Virus record (IMG/VR): IMGVR_UViG_3300036774_000032 | Coordinates: 1-60,640 of that record | DNA length: 60,640 nucleotides | Direction: 5' to 3' (one strand) | Source: a virus | Part shown: positions 9,004 through 16,683 of the stretch, piece by piece | Numbering within the stretch: the stretch's first letter is position 1 | Layout of the letters: each line of letters starts with the position of its first letter | The notes under the pieces: generated by a model | Database searches by the model: none | What the model saw: only the letters and a program-made list of their open reading frames with translations | Told to the model about the DNA's origin: nothing | Made by a program: the position numbers and the translations under genes

Positions 9004-9702
9004 GCTTCAACCATCCTCCCGGATGCCACGAGAGCCCAAATCGCTCTCGGGTGCGATCAATCGCAAACTCCGGATGCTGGGGAAGCCAGGAGGCGATGGC
9101 CTCGGCGGGCCCCTCGCCTTTCCAGTCGTTGAGGTCGAGGAACGCGATGTTCGTGTCCTCAATAATCAGATAACACCCAGGCGTTACCAGGGGCGCGTAG
9201 GCTTCCAGTTCGTCCCGCACATGCTCGGCGTGATGATCCGAGTCGAGGACGACCATGATTTTCTGATACCGTTTCTCCTGGATCCGCTGGGTAATGACCG
9301 TGACGCACTCCGGGTCTTCCGATTGTGCGGTGACGAAAGAGATATGCGAGTGCTGCACCTTCTTAATCTTCTGGCTCACCGCCGGATGGTACTTGTAGAA
9401 CGACTCCAGTCCTTGATTGTCGATCGTGATGATCTCGTAGGGAGTTCCGGAGGCGCTCCACAGTTTATCGAGCATGTGGGCCATGAACAGGGCGCTCCCC
9501 CGCTCCACGTCCCCGTCTCGATGATACAATCCGGCATGGTCTCCCAGATCACTTCCTGCAGCACCCAGGAGTCGATCGGGTTCTTACTGATCGGCACGCC
9601 GCAATAGGTCACGCCGAACAGCCAATTCCCCCGCTTGTAAAACCGCTTGTGATAGGCGATCTCTTCCGCCTGTTCCGGCGTCCAATGCGCTACGTCAGGC
9701 AT
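8993..9702 (-). pseudogene. CmcI-like (cephalosporin hydroxylase / sugar O-methyltransferase family), frameshifted
   Basis: Two overlapping frames together make one protein. The first, from the ATG at 9702, runs to PDCIIETGTWSGG; the second continues as GSALFMAHMLDKLW and holds VVLDSDHHAEHVRDELEAY, a hallmark of the CmcI family. The frames meet at a run of five C on the plus strand (9497-9501); one extra base there would restore a single protein of about 236 residues. The ATG at 9702 has a strong upstream site (GGAAGGAGCTTCT), which decides the start. The family contains SAM-dependent O-methyltransferases acting on sugars or lipids. The break may be a homopolymer sequencing error, a real mutation or, less likely, programmed slippage. 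Confidence 0.7.
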
Positions 9703-9766
9703 AGAAGCTCCTTCCATATTCGTTGCGCCCAGATCGTGCAGGAGATGCACAGGCCCTCCTGCCACA

Positions 9767-10354
9767 TCAGGCACCAGGTTCTCCAGCCCTCTGGCCTTCC
9801 ACAGACGACGCAGGGGGGAGGACCAGCTTGCGGAGGACGATTTCGAGGTTCTGCGTCTCGTTCCATGCGTTCGCCTCAATGGTCCACGGGCTCGGTTTGT
9901 AAATCTGCCAAGCCGGTTCGGTGTACGCGAAATACTTCGCCGTGTTCTCCGTCCATCCCTTCACGAAGGTCGGATCTTGCCGACAGGATGGGCTGCCGGC
10001 GTAGGCGACGGAGAGAATCAGCGCTCCCTTCGGACGGAGCACGCGCCAGCATTCGTTCATCACGGACATCACTTCCCATGGCGGAACCCGCTCGATCCGG
10101 TGGAAGCAAAACACCCGATCGAACACCTCCGCAACGAACGGCCATGGATAATCCGTGATCGCGTGAATAATCCCCTCGCCTTCTCGGGGCGTGTCCCACA
10201 TCGACACCGCCCCCTCTTGCTTGGCAAACACCGGGTTCAAGTCGAGCGTGACAATCCCGTTCGACTCCAAGAGATCCTTCCTGGCGAAGGCGGTCCGTTT
10301 TGGCGCGAGACGGATTCCTTCCGCCACCGTGTTACTAACGTGGTTCTGTCCCAT
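9767..10354 (-). CDS. SAM-dependent methyltransferase-like protein
   Basis: About 195 residues from the ATG at 10354; a TTG three codons upstream lies too close to the AAGGAGG site, so the exact start is uncertain. The fold signals are the acidic loop VTLDLNP, the WPF-AEVFDRVFCFHRIERVPP stretch and NECWRVLRPKGALILSVAY, typical of Methyltransf_11-type enzymes. The usual glycine-rich motif I before the acidic loop is not evident, so the N-terminus may be shortened or divergent. It stands next to the CmcI-like gene and two glycosyltransferases. Confidence 0.6.
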   Translation of the reverse strand: MGQNHVSNTVAEGIRLAPKRTAFARKDLLESNGIVTLDLNPVFAKQEGAVSMWDTPREGEGIIHAITDYPWPFVAEVFDRVFCFHRIERVPPWEVMSVMNECWRVLRPKGALILSVAYAGSPSCRQDPTFVKGWTENTAKYFAYTEPAWQIYKPSPWTIEANAWNETQNLEIVLRKLVLPPASSVEGQRAGEPGA

Positions 10355-10418
10355 CGGCGTCAATCGCCTCCTTGGTGCGTCGGTTCGGAAGGGAACCGGA
10401 CGCTTGTGTCGTGTGGAT

Positions 10419-11123
10419 TCATGCCGGGACCTCGATCCCGTTGGCGCGTAAGGCCTCCTGCAATCGGAGGAGTTGTTGCTGGCACAAGTACCAGCGTCGA
10501 TAGGCGTTCATGTGAATCATTCGGTGTTCTCGCTTGGTCATAACGACCAAGTTTTCCTCTCTGTTGTCATTTGGGACGCCGTTGTCGTGATGTACTTCCT
10601 CACCTACAAGGAGAAAGCGTCCAATCTTTTTCTCGACAATGAGACGGTGAGCCATGACGTAACCGTTTCTCGCTTCCGGGTGCTCTGGAGCATAGATCCC
10701 TACATGACCACCAGTCTCTTTTCGAGTTCCTCCTTGCCAATTACTTGCGTTCTCACCACGTCGAGGACCCAGTTTACGAAGTCCTTCTTTTACGGCCTCA
10801 ATCCGATCGTAGTGCTTCCATCGAAGCCCGTGTCGTCTCACATGATCGGACACATTCCCGCTGCTCGTACCGAGTTCTCGTGCGATGTCAACCATCGTCC
10901 TGGTTTTCAGTTGCTCCTCAAGCCAGTCTCGGTTTTGCAGCAAGGGATATTTGGCCGTGCGCTTCCTGTTCCACGTCCGAGGCTTCCCGGAGAGTCCTAA
11001 CCGCTTCAACGTGTTCGTGAACGTGGTCTCACACACGCCAAGCACTCGCGCTGCCTCCGCCTGTGATACCGACTTACTGAGATACTCTCTTTCGATGTCC
11101 TCTCGCGTCAACCTAGCTGGCAT
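10419..11123 (-). CDS. HNH homing endonuclease with HTH domains
   Basis: This 234-residue protein has two N-terminal helix-turn-helix segments (SQAEAARVLGVCETTF about 20-36, and TMVDIARELGTSSGNVSDH about 76-94) and a C-terminal HNH nuclease. The nuclease core comprises AHRLIVEKKIG, then EEVHHDNGVPNDNREENL (His178-His179, Asn181 and Asn191) and a final KREHRMIH. It is a free-standing mobile nuclease between a methyltransferase gene and a structural gene. It has its own AAGGAGG ribosome site and a good promoter at 11152-11180, unlike the surrounding coupled genes, which fits insertion of a self-contained element. Confidence 0.9.
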   Translation of the reverse strand: MPARLTREDIEREYLSKSVSQAEAARVLGVCETTFTNTLKRLGLSGKPRTWNRKRTAKYPLLQNRDWLEEQLKTRTMVDIARELGTSSGNVSDHVRRHGLRWKHYDRIEAVKEGLRKLGPRRGENASNWQGGTRKETGGHVGIYAPEHPEARNGYVMAHRLIVEKKIGRFLLVGEEVHHDNGVPNDNREENLVVMTKREHRMIHMNAYRRWYLCQQQLLRLQEALRANGIEVPA

Positions 11124-11151
11124 CGCTGTCCTCCTTGTTCGGGTTTAGGAC

Positions 11152-11180
11152 AGTATACGCCAACCTAGTGGACTAATCAA
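11152..11180 (-). promoter_or_regulatory. Sigma70-type promoter of the HNH gene
   Basis: On the minus strand a -35 box TTGATT (11175-11180) is separated by exactly 17 bases from a -10 box TATACT (11152-11157). The HNH start codon follows about 28 bases after the -10 box, with AAGGAGG just before it. It is one of the best matches to the bacterial housekeeping consensus in the window. Confidence 0.6.
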
Positions 11181-11185
11181 GAGGA

Positions 11186-11770
11186 TTATGCAAGTCCACT
11201 GAAAGAGAGCAGCCCAAGCACCTTTGCGATCATGTAACCAATTGTAAACAAAGGCGCTAGAGCAGCGAAGCTAACATCGTAGGTCGCTTGTACGTCCTGA
11301 TTCGTCCCCCACGCGCTCGTGGCGTAGGTCTTCCCACACAGGATCGTCCCGCCCGAGGTCGTGTTGTTGACGAGACCGATGTTCTGGATCGTTACGCCCC
11401 CGGTCAGGTGCGAATCCGAGCTGGCCCAGGTCGCCGTGAAGCGCGCCGTCTTGCTGGCTACGTTCGCCGTAGTGACCGCCACGCGGTTTCTCGACGTGAC
11501 ATGCTGGATCTCGGCGGGCAGGCTCGCAGCCGTCACGTCCGGGTTGGTTCCGGTCCCGAGGCACATGCGCCCGACGGCCTTGGCGGAACCGCCGAGCAGA
11601 GGCGTCACGAGGTAGCCGCTGAACCCGTCGTTGACGACGACGTTCTCCTGCCATCCGGAGTCTCCGGCCTCGCTCCCGTCCTGATTGATGATCTTGACCC
11701 GGAAGAACCCACGGACCTTCGCCTTCTCCTCAAGCACTGACTCCCGCTTTCCCCGCTTAGCCATCGACAT
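11186..11770 (-). CDS. Virion structural protein, 194 aa
   Basis: A basic N-terminus (AKRGKRESVLEEKAK) leads into a beta-rich body with conserved-looking stretches GFFRVKIINQDGSEAGDSGW and TARFTATWASSDSHLTGGVTIQNIGL. This style is common in phage tail or baseplate proteins that build a beta-sandwich. The C-terminal end is hydrophobic (LFTIGYMIAKVLGLLSF) and could bury in an assembly interface. The start is the ATG at 11770, overlapping the upstream 84-residue gene by 14 bases. No family name is claimed. Confidence 0.6.
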   Translation of the reverse strand: MSMAKRGKRESVLEEKAKVRGFFRVKIINQDGSEAGDSGWQENVVVNDGFSGYLVTPLLGGSAKAVGRMCLGTGTNPDVTAASLPAEIQHVTSRNRVAVTTANVASKTARFTATWASSDSHLTGGVTIQNIGLVNNTTSGGTILCGKTYATSAWGTNQDVQATYDVSFAALAPLFTIGYMIAKVLGLLSFSGLA

Positions 11771-12011
11771 GACCCTCCTCGTGACCGATGATCCGGACGG
11801 TGGGGTGATCGGTCACACTCACCCCGTCCCTGGGAATCTGCCGCTCGACATAGCGCAGATCGCTGCACACCTTGGCGAGCTGAGCGGCGATCTGCTCGGC
11901 CAGGTCCACTGGAAAGAGATGGGTTTCGGGCTCGGCATCTTTGTAGAGGAACTGCAGCGCCGCCCGCTCTCCATACGTCCCAACTTCCACTTTCTCGATG
12001 TGCTTCTCCAT
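11757..12011 (-). CDS. Small hypothetical protein, 84 aa
   Basis: The start is the ATG at 12011, two bases after the stop of the repeat protein; the longer open frame upstream is only the out-of-frame shadow of that gene. The sequence (MEKHIEKVEVG, then PVDLAEQIAAQLAKVCSDLRYVERQIP) is a mix of strand and amphipathic helix, hydrophilic, with one Cys. It sits among fibre-like and structural genes and could be a fibre chaperone or assembly factor, but this comes from position only. Confidence 0.55.
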   Translation of the reverse strand: MEKHIEKVEVGTYGERAALQFLYKDAEPETHLFPVDLAEQIAAQLAKVCSDLRYVERQIPRDGVSVTDHPTVRIIGHEEGHVDG

Positions 12012-12013
12012 GG

Positions 12014-13630
12014 TTAGGCCCTCCGGCGGCGCCGCATCAACAGCAGGCCGCCTGTTGGAAACGTGAGCGTCTCGATCACAATGACCGAGTCCGCCACGTC
12101 GATAAAGCGACTCCCCGAAAGCGTATGGTCGATATCTTCCGCCAGGGTGATCGCATCCGTCGCCAGCATCCGCAGGGGTGTGAGGAATCCGGCCGGAGAC
12201 TCCGTGATCGTCACGGCCTCCGTGGTTTGAATCTCGATCATTTTCACTGTCTCCAGCGTCGGCGTATCCGACACGGTAATCGAATCGCTCGCCTCCGGTT
12301 TGAGCGCCGTCAGCAGGGGTGTCACGGTTTCCGTCAGGGTGATCGTATCCTCGACCGCCGGCAAGATCGTGCCGGCATTCAGGACGTTGACGGATGGGAC
12401 ATCGTCCACAGTGATGGCGGTTGTCACCCACACGGACCACCCACCAAAGAATTCGACGGCGGTCTCCGTGATCGTCACGGCTTCAGAGACGAAGAGAGGG
12501 ATGGACAGCGTCGGGGAGATGTTCGCCCCGGTATTCTCGATCAGGTTTACTGTTTCGGTGAGGTTGATATAGGACTTGAATGATACGTGAACGGTTTCCG
12601 TCACGGTCACGTCTTCTCCCGGTCCGATCCAGCTTGGGAAGAGGTCAACGTGATCGGTCGGGAGACTATCCGTGACGGTGATGGCGTCGCTCACACTGGG
12701 GTAGATGGTCCCACGAGTCCCCGCATCGGTCACGGTATCGGTAACGGTGATGGACTCCGAAACTGAGACCTTGAGCACGGGGAGGATAACGGTCGGAGAA
12801 TCGGAGACCGTGATCGCCTCGCTGGCGAGTTTGGTGATGGTCTCAACGGAGGAGAGAGTGAGCGACGAGGATTCTGTGATTGTGATGCTATCGAGCGCGG
12901 TCGGGATCCCCGTGAGAACCACGGTGGGGGTGTCTGTGATGGTAACGGCGCTGCTGACGTTCGGCAGGTCCGCGCCGTAGGTGAGGGTGACGGTTTCCGT
13001 CAGGGTGACGTCCTCGGAGACGGAGGGGGAGGGGGCCGCAAGCACTTCCCCCGTCCCCTGCCACCGTGCAAACCAGTTATAGCCATTAGAATCGTCAAAC
13101 ATCGAAAAGATTCCCGGAGAACCTGCGGCCAGTTCTGCCCCGCCACCCCCGGCGATATTCGTCAATCCTGTCAGGGCGGATCCGTTATGGTAGACCGTTA
13201 GGTTGTGCCCGGTGTCAATCTCCAGTTCGGTTCGCGCTCCGGCGGTCAGGGTGCCATGTGCCGCCGTCGTCAGTTCGGTGGCGATATGGTTGACCACGCG
13301 GCACAGTCGACAGTTCCCGGAGGCAAAGTCCGCCCGATAGTAGGTGGCAGAGTCCGACTGTGCGCGGACGATAAGTCCCGGCCCGTTGCCAACGCCGGTC
13401 GTGTAAAAGATGATGCTGGATTTTTGTGCGGCTCCCCAACCAGACCCAGAATAATAGCGGGCGAATCCGTACCCGTTGCCGATGCTCCCTGCTCCGCTCA
13501 GCCAGTAATACCCTGTCCCAAACGGGCCGTTATAGGGACCATAGAATTTAAGGTCCCCAATCTCGATATCCGCAGGCTTCGTCCAGTTGGCGCTAAATGA
13601 TCCGCTCGCAAAGTCGTCAGAGATTGCCAT
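12014..13630 (-). CDS. Lectin-like plus beta-repeat adhesin, 538 aa
   Basis: Residues 1-200 resemble a concanavalin A-like jelly roll (DDFASGSFSANW start, a pattern seen in secreted glycan-binding domains). Residues about 205-525 are about fifteen degenerate repeats of 18-26 residues with the core S-(E/D)-x-(I/V)-T-(V/I/L)-(T/S)-(E/D)-(T/S). The very end is a short hydrophobic Gly-Leu stretch and five Arg. There is no signal peptide. It lies directly upstream of two other adhesin-like proteins in the same operon. A tail spike or side fibre with an extendable beta-repeat stalk is the favoured reading. Confidence 0.65.
   Translation of the reverse strand: MAISDDFASGSFSANWTKPADIEIGDLKFYGPYNGPFGTGYYWLSGAGSIGNGYGFARYYSGSGWGAAQKSSIIFYTTGVGNGPGLIVRAQSDSATYYRADFASGNCRLCRVVNHIATELTTAAHGTLTAGARTELEIDTGHNLTVYHNGSALTGLTNIAGGGGAELAAGSPGIFSMFDDSNGYNWFARWQGTGEVLAAPSPSVSEDVTLTETVTLTYGADLPNVSSAVTITDTPTVVLTGIPTALDSITITESSSLTLSSVETITKLASEAITVSDSPTVILPVLKVSVSESITVTDTVTDAGTRGTIYPSVSDAITVTDSLPTDHVDLFPSWIGPGEDVTVTETVHVSFKSYINLTETVNLIENTGANISPTLSIPLFVSEAVTITETAVEFFGGWSVWVTTAITVDDVPSVNVLNAGTILPAVEDTITLTETVTPLLTALKPEASDSITVSDTPTLETVKMIEIQTTEAVTITESPAGFLTPLRMLATDAITLAEDIDHTLSGSRFIDVADSVIVIETLTFPTGGLLLMRRRRRA
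12070..13018 (-). repeat. Tandem beta-repeat coding region (about 15 units)
   Basis: This stretch encodes about fifteen consecutive repeat units of the adhesin, each with a core like SEAITVTET or SDSITVSDT. At DNA level the repeats are diverged, with codons differing between units, so they are old rather than a recent tandem expansion. The mirrored plus strand shows the same periodicity. Confidence 0.7.
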
Positions 13631-13644
13631 GCTGTACCCCTACC

Positions 13645-14727
13645 TTACGCTGGGTCCGCGATGTCCTGCGTCGAGATGATGATTTCATCAATCCATTTCT
13701 CATGGATTCCGCAGACTTCCGTGGGGTCGTGCTCGGTCACATAGGTGTTGATCCAGATTTTCCCAAACTCGCCACCCTCAACGGCTGGTTCATCTACACT
13801 CCCATCTGGCGTGCGATAGATGGGATAGGTGCTTCCCGGCCAGCCATCATTCGAGTCGATATGGAGGATGCTTGGGCTGTGCTCCTGCGCCACCCACATG
13901 CGAATGCGCGAGGAGCCGGTATTCCAGGTCCCGATGTTGAAGCAGAGTTTCACAGTCATCCAGGTGTTCGGGATGATGTCGGGGCAGCAGTTATACTTAT
14001 CGTCATTGGCGTCACTTGTCGTATCCAGATACCGCAAACACCGATAGGGGGTTGTCGGATTGTGGGTAAAAACGCGATCATTCCCGACCATGAAGGACAA
14101 ATTCTCGTAGGGCTTATTGTTGTATGGAATGACCTCATATCCACATTGGTAGAAGCATGGACTAAGCCGGGGACGCCAGATACCACCACTCAAGGTGGGA
14201 TACAAGCCTCCGAGAGTCACCACCGCTTCAAGGTCCGAGTGGGACATGGCCGCTACGCCCGGCTTGTCGCCCATCCCCACATAGAGAATCTTCGCAGTGC
14301 TCGTGTACGTTCCATCACCGACATGTTTGTAGGCGCGGAAGGCTTCGTCGCTGAATCGCATGCGAAACTGCACGTAGAAGGTGTCGCCCTCGCCAAACTG
14401 AACGGAGTTATCGGCGGTGAAGCGATAGCCAAGGTCGCCCGTGGGTTTGGTAGAAAAGACGCTCGGACAGGTCCATTTGAGCGAGCCCGTGCCGCTGGAC
14501 TTCACCGCCGTGTCTGCCGAAGCGCGGAGGTAGAAATCGTTGTCGCCATACTGCGAACTTGGATTGGAGTCCGACGCTCCGTAAATCTCCGAGGCGTTGT
14601 TGATGATGTCGGCCATGGTGTTGAACTTGAGGGCTCGGATCACCCCATTCGCGGGATTTGAACGTGCCGCGAAGTCAGCGTCGGCATTCGGGACAGTAAC
14701 CGATTTGAGGAATAGCGCCAACGACAT
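13645..14727 (-). CDS. ConA-like/jelly-roll virion protein with shared N-terminal peptide
   Basis: A 360-residue protein starting at the ATG at 14727, just downstream of the preceding stop. The first ten residues, MSLALFLKSV, are the same as those of the neighbouring gene at 15739. The body looks like a lectin or polysaccharide-lyase-type beta jelly roll: FYVQFRMRFSDEAF, WMTVKLCFNIGTW, RIRMWVAQE and a C-terminal EKWIDEIIIST strand. No enzyme active site could be assigned. A glycan-binding appendage attached to the virion through the common N-terminus is inferred. Confidence 0.65.
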   Translation of the reverse strand: MSLALFLKSVTVPNADADFAARSNPANGVIRALKFNTMADIINNASEIYGASDSNPSSQYGDNDFYLRASADTAVKSSGTGSLKWTCPSVFSTKPTGDLGYRFTADNSVQFGEGDTFYVQFRMRFSDEAFRAYKHVGDGTYTSTAKILYVGMGDKPGVAAMSHSDLEAVVTLGGLYPTLSGGIWRPRLSPCFYQCGYEVIPYNNKPYENLSFMVGNDRVFTHNPTTPYRCLRYLDTTSDANDDKYNCCPDIIPNTWMTVKLCFNIGTWNTGSSRIRMWVAQEHSPSILHIDSNDGWPGSTYPIYRTPDGSVDEPAVEGGEFGKIWINTYVTEHDPTEVCGIHEKWIDEIIISTQDIADPA

Positions 14728-14728
14728 C

Positions 14729-15739
14729 TTAGATTCCTTTGTAGACGAACATTCTTGGAGTGCCGCCATAGTTGTTCGTCACATACAACGTCACGCTATA
14801 GGTGGAGATCGGCGCGGAGAAGTAGCCACTGTAGTTCCCGTCCAACTTCATCGCGGCAAGGAGTTTGCTCGACTTGTCCACGCTTGTCCCTGTCGCTCCA
14901 TCATAGGCATAGAACACATCCCACAATGCCGTGCCGGAGCAGAGGTAGAATAAAAACTTCCCGGTCCCCGGATCAACGCACACCCGCGCCTGATTTGGAC
15001 CGCAACCGATAGCGCAGGGGAGTGTCCCTGGAGCGGCAGGACAGTTTCCAGCACTGTCAAGGATGTAGGCAGTCGTGGTATGATTATTTCCCCCACCCAG
15101 GAGCACCTTCCCCGTTGCAGAGTTGTACTCCGCAATAACGTGATTCTCATTTGTCGCCAAACCAGACGTGATCTGGCTCCATGCCGATCCATTCCATAGA
15201 TGCAAGTAGCCATGATTTAGGTAGAGCAGACCGGACATCTCAGGGTAATACGCGATGGCAGCCGTGTAATTGATGTCAAGATTCGGTGGGTCGGTGATCG
15301 TGCTCCACGTTGCGGTCCCGATGGCGTACTGGCGTAAGGGGCCATACTGCCCCTGCCGATAGTAAATAATCCCCGTGGCGGGATTGACGGCCATACCATC
15401 GTACGCATGGAACACGCCGTTGATTATCCCCCCATACCACGCCTGGTCCGTCAGTTTCACCCAGGCATTCGTGGCATCATCCCAGGACCAAAACGCCTGG
15501 TTTGGGGTCACGTCGGTGGTATGGGAACCCCCAAGGAGATAAAATTTCTTCCCCGTAGAGTCCCACACGCCGCTGTCCGAATATTGCATCAGCGACCCGG
15601 CCCCGAACTTGAAGATGTCCACGGAGAGTCCGGAAAATCCGGTCAACTCCGCGAAGGAGTCGGCGGACATCCCGGCGACAAGTTGGGCGAGAGCGGAGTT
15701 TCCGCCCACTACACTCTTTAAGAATAGAGCGAGGCTCAT
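14729..15739 (-). CDS. Beta-propeller (kelch-like) virion protein with shared N-terminal peptide
   Basis: A 336-residue protein that begins with the same MSLALFLKSV peptide as the next gene. The rest shows repeated blade-like units: VWDSTGKKFYLLGGSH, GMAVNPATGIIYYRQGQ, AIAYYPEMSGLLYLNHG, AEYNSATGKVLLGGGNNH and VCVDPGTGKFLFYL. This pattern matches kelch or galactose-oxidase-like propellers. There is no signal peptide. It is likely part of the adsorption apparatus, with the propeller recognising a receptor; this is inference from fold and operon. Confidence 0.65.
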   Translation of the reverse strand: MSLALFLKSVVGGNSALAQLVAGMSADSFAELTGFSGLSVDIFKFGAGSLMQYSDSGVWDSTGKKFYLLGGSHTTDVTPNQAFWSWDDATNAWVKLTDQAWYGGIINGVFHAYDGMAVNPATGIIYYRQGQYGPLRQYAIGTATWSTITDPPNLDINYTAAIAYYPEMSGLLYLNHGYLHLWNGSAWSQITSGLATNENHVIAEYNSATGKVLLGGGNNHTTTAYILDSAGNCPAAPGTLPCAIGCGPNQARVCVDPGTGKFLFYLCSGTALWDVFYAYDGATGTSVDKSSKLLAAMKLDGNYSGYFSAPISTYSVTLYVTNNYGGTPRMFVYKGI

Positions 15740-15740
15740 A

Positions 15741-15938
15741 CTAACTCCCGATCAGTTTGCCCTGCGCCACGACGGCCACGTCGAGGGATTTCTGGAATTC
15801 GACCGACGACGCCACGTATCCCGGCACAGGGGATGCGACGGTTCCGGCCGGCAACTCCAGTTGAAGGATAACCGGCGCCGTGTCCGGTAACGCTGCCGCG
15901 ACTGCCACCGCCTTGACCTGCCCCCATGTCATTGCCAT
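15741..15938 (-). CDS. Small hypothetical protein, 65 aa
   Basis: The protein (MAMTWGQVKAVAVAAALP...) has an Ala/Val-rich opening helix and a beta-rich tail ending QGKLIGS. It overlaps the end of the upstream 112-residue gene by 10 bases and precedes the propeller gene by one base. Composition and place suggest a minor virion or assembly protein. A second frame over the same bases lacks sensible composition and was set aside. Confidence 0.5.
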   Translation of the reverse strand: MAMTWGQVKAVAVAAALPDTAPVILQLELPAGTVASPVPGYVASSVEFQKSLDVAVVAQGKLIGS

Positions 15939-16267
15939 TGTCGGTCTCCTTTCACTGCGGGTTTCTCGTCTTGGAGTGAATCTACCTGATCGACCAAGGA
16001 AGGCCCCTCGGGAGCCCCACTGACGTTATCCACCTCGACCGTCTTGGCCTTGATGTCCAGTGACCCTCCGAATTCATGATGGGAGAAGCCGGTCACGGTT
16101 CCCTCCACGATGATCCGGGCCGTCTTTCCGAGGCCGAGGGACTGGACGTCTCCCGTCAGGCTGACGGAGGGCCCGTCTTCCCCATCCGCTCCAGGCCAAC
16201 TGATATGGACCGTCGGATCCCCCTTCGGGGCCGTCGGCATCCCAACTCCTGCCTGTACCTTCGCCAT
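15929..16267 (-). CDS. Small structural/accessory protein, 112 aa
   Basis: The start has a clear site (AAAGGAGCACT before ATG). The sequence opens MAKVQAGVGMPTAPKGDPTV and contains a beta-rich block (LGKTARIIVEGTVTGFSHHEF, SLDIKAKTVEVDNV). It looks like a single small beta-barrel or sandwich. It overlaps the 65-residue gene downstream. No known family; a head or tail accessory role is inferred from its place between capsid and fibre genes. Confidence 0.55.
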   Translation of the reverse strand: MAKVQAGVGMPTAPKGDPTVHISWPGADGEDGPSVSLTGDVQSLGLGKTARIIVEGTVTGFSHHEFGGSLDIKAKTVEVDNVSGAPEGPSLVDQVDSLQDEKPAVKGDRQWQ

Positions 16268-16276
16268 AGTGCTCCT

Positions 16277-16681
16277 TTACACGCGCTCGGGTGCCTGCGC
16301 GGATAGTCCTGCGTCCTCCGGTCGGAACTTGATTTCCTTCTTGCCTACCTTCTTGCGCTTCCGGACGTCGGTGATCTTCTCCTTGGGGGCCTTGCCTGAC
16401 GCGACGCGGTCGAGGAATTCCCGAAAGAGCGCCTTGGTCTTGGTGAGGTCCTTGTCGGGATCGTCGAACCACGCCTGCGCGACCTCCTCGGTGATCGGCG
16501 AACCGTCCTGGGTGAAGAAGCTCGTGCCCCGCTGGAAGATTGAGGGCTTGGGGGCCGTGCCCTTCTCAAAGAGCGTCTTCTGCCCTCCCATCATCCCCAT
16601 GACGGGAGGCTTTCCCTGATCGACAAACGCTCGGTCGTAGTCCAACTTCTTTCCGTTGGGCAATACCATCACTGCGCTCAT
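16277..16681 (-). CDS. Hypothetical protein, 134 aa
   Basis: The start chosen is the ATG at 16681, two bases past the stop of the ligase-like gene; the longer open frame overlaps that gene out of phase. The protein is hydrophilic: a Met/Gly-rich patch (PPVMGMMGGQ), then ITEEVAQAWFDDPDKDLTKTKALFREFLDR and a strongly basic segment (VRKRKKVGKKEIKF). The basic tail could contact DNA or an acidic partner. The function is unknown. Confidence 0.5.
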   Translation of the reverse strand: MSAVMVLPNGKKLDYDRAFVDQGKPPVMGMMGGQKTLFEKGTAPKPSIFQRGTSFFTQDGSPITEEVAQAWFDDPDKDLTKTKALFREFLDRVASGKAPKEKITDVRKRKKVGKKEIKFRPEDAGLSAQAPERV

Positions 16682-16683
16682 GG

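Noticed and set aside
9497-9501. Programmed -1 frameshift at the C5/G5 run
   Set aside because: The site lacks a canonical XXXYYYZ heptamer in the needed phase; a base error or mutation is simpler. It is kept as an open question in the findings.
12014-12070. C-terminal Gly-Leu stretch plus Arg run as a surface-sorting signal
   Set aside because: The hydrophobic part is too short and there is no signal peptide; phage structural proteins are not sorted in that way.
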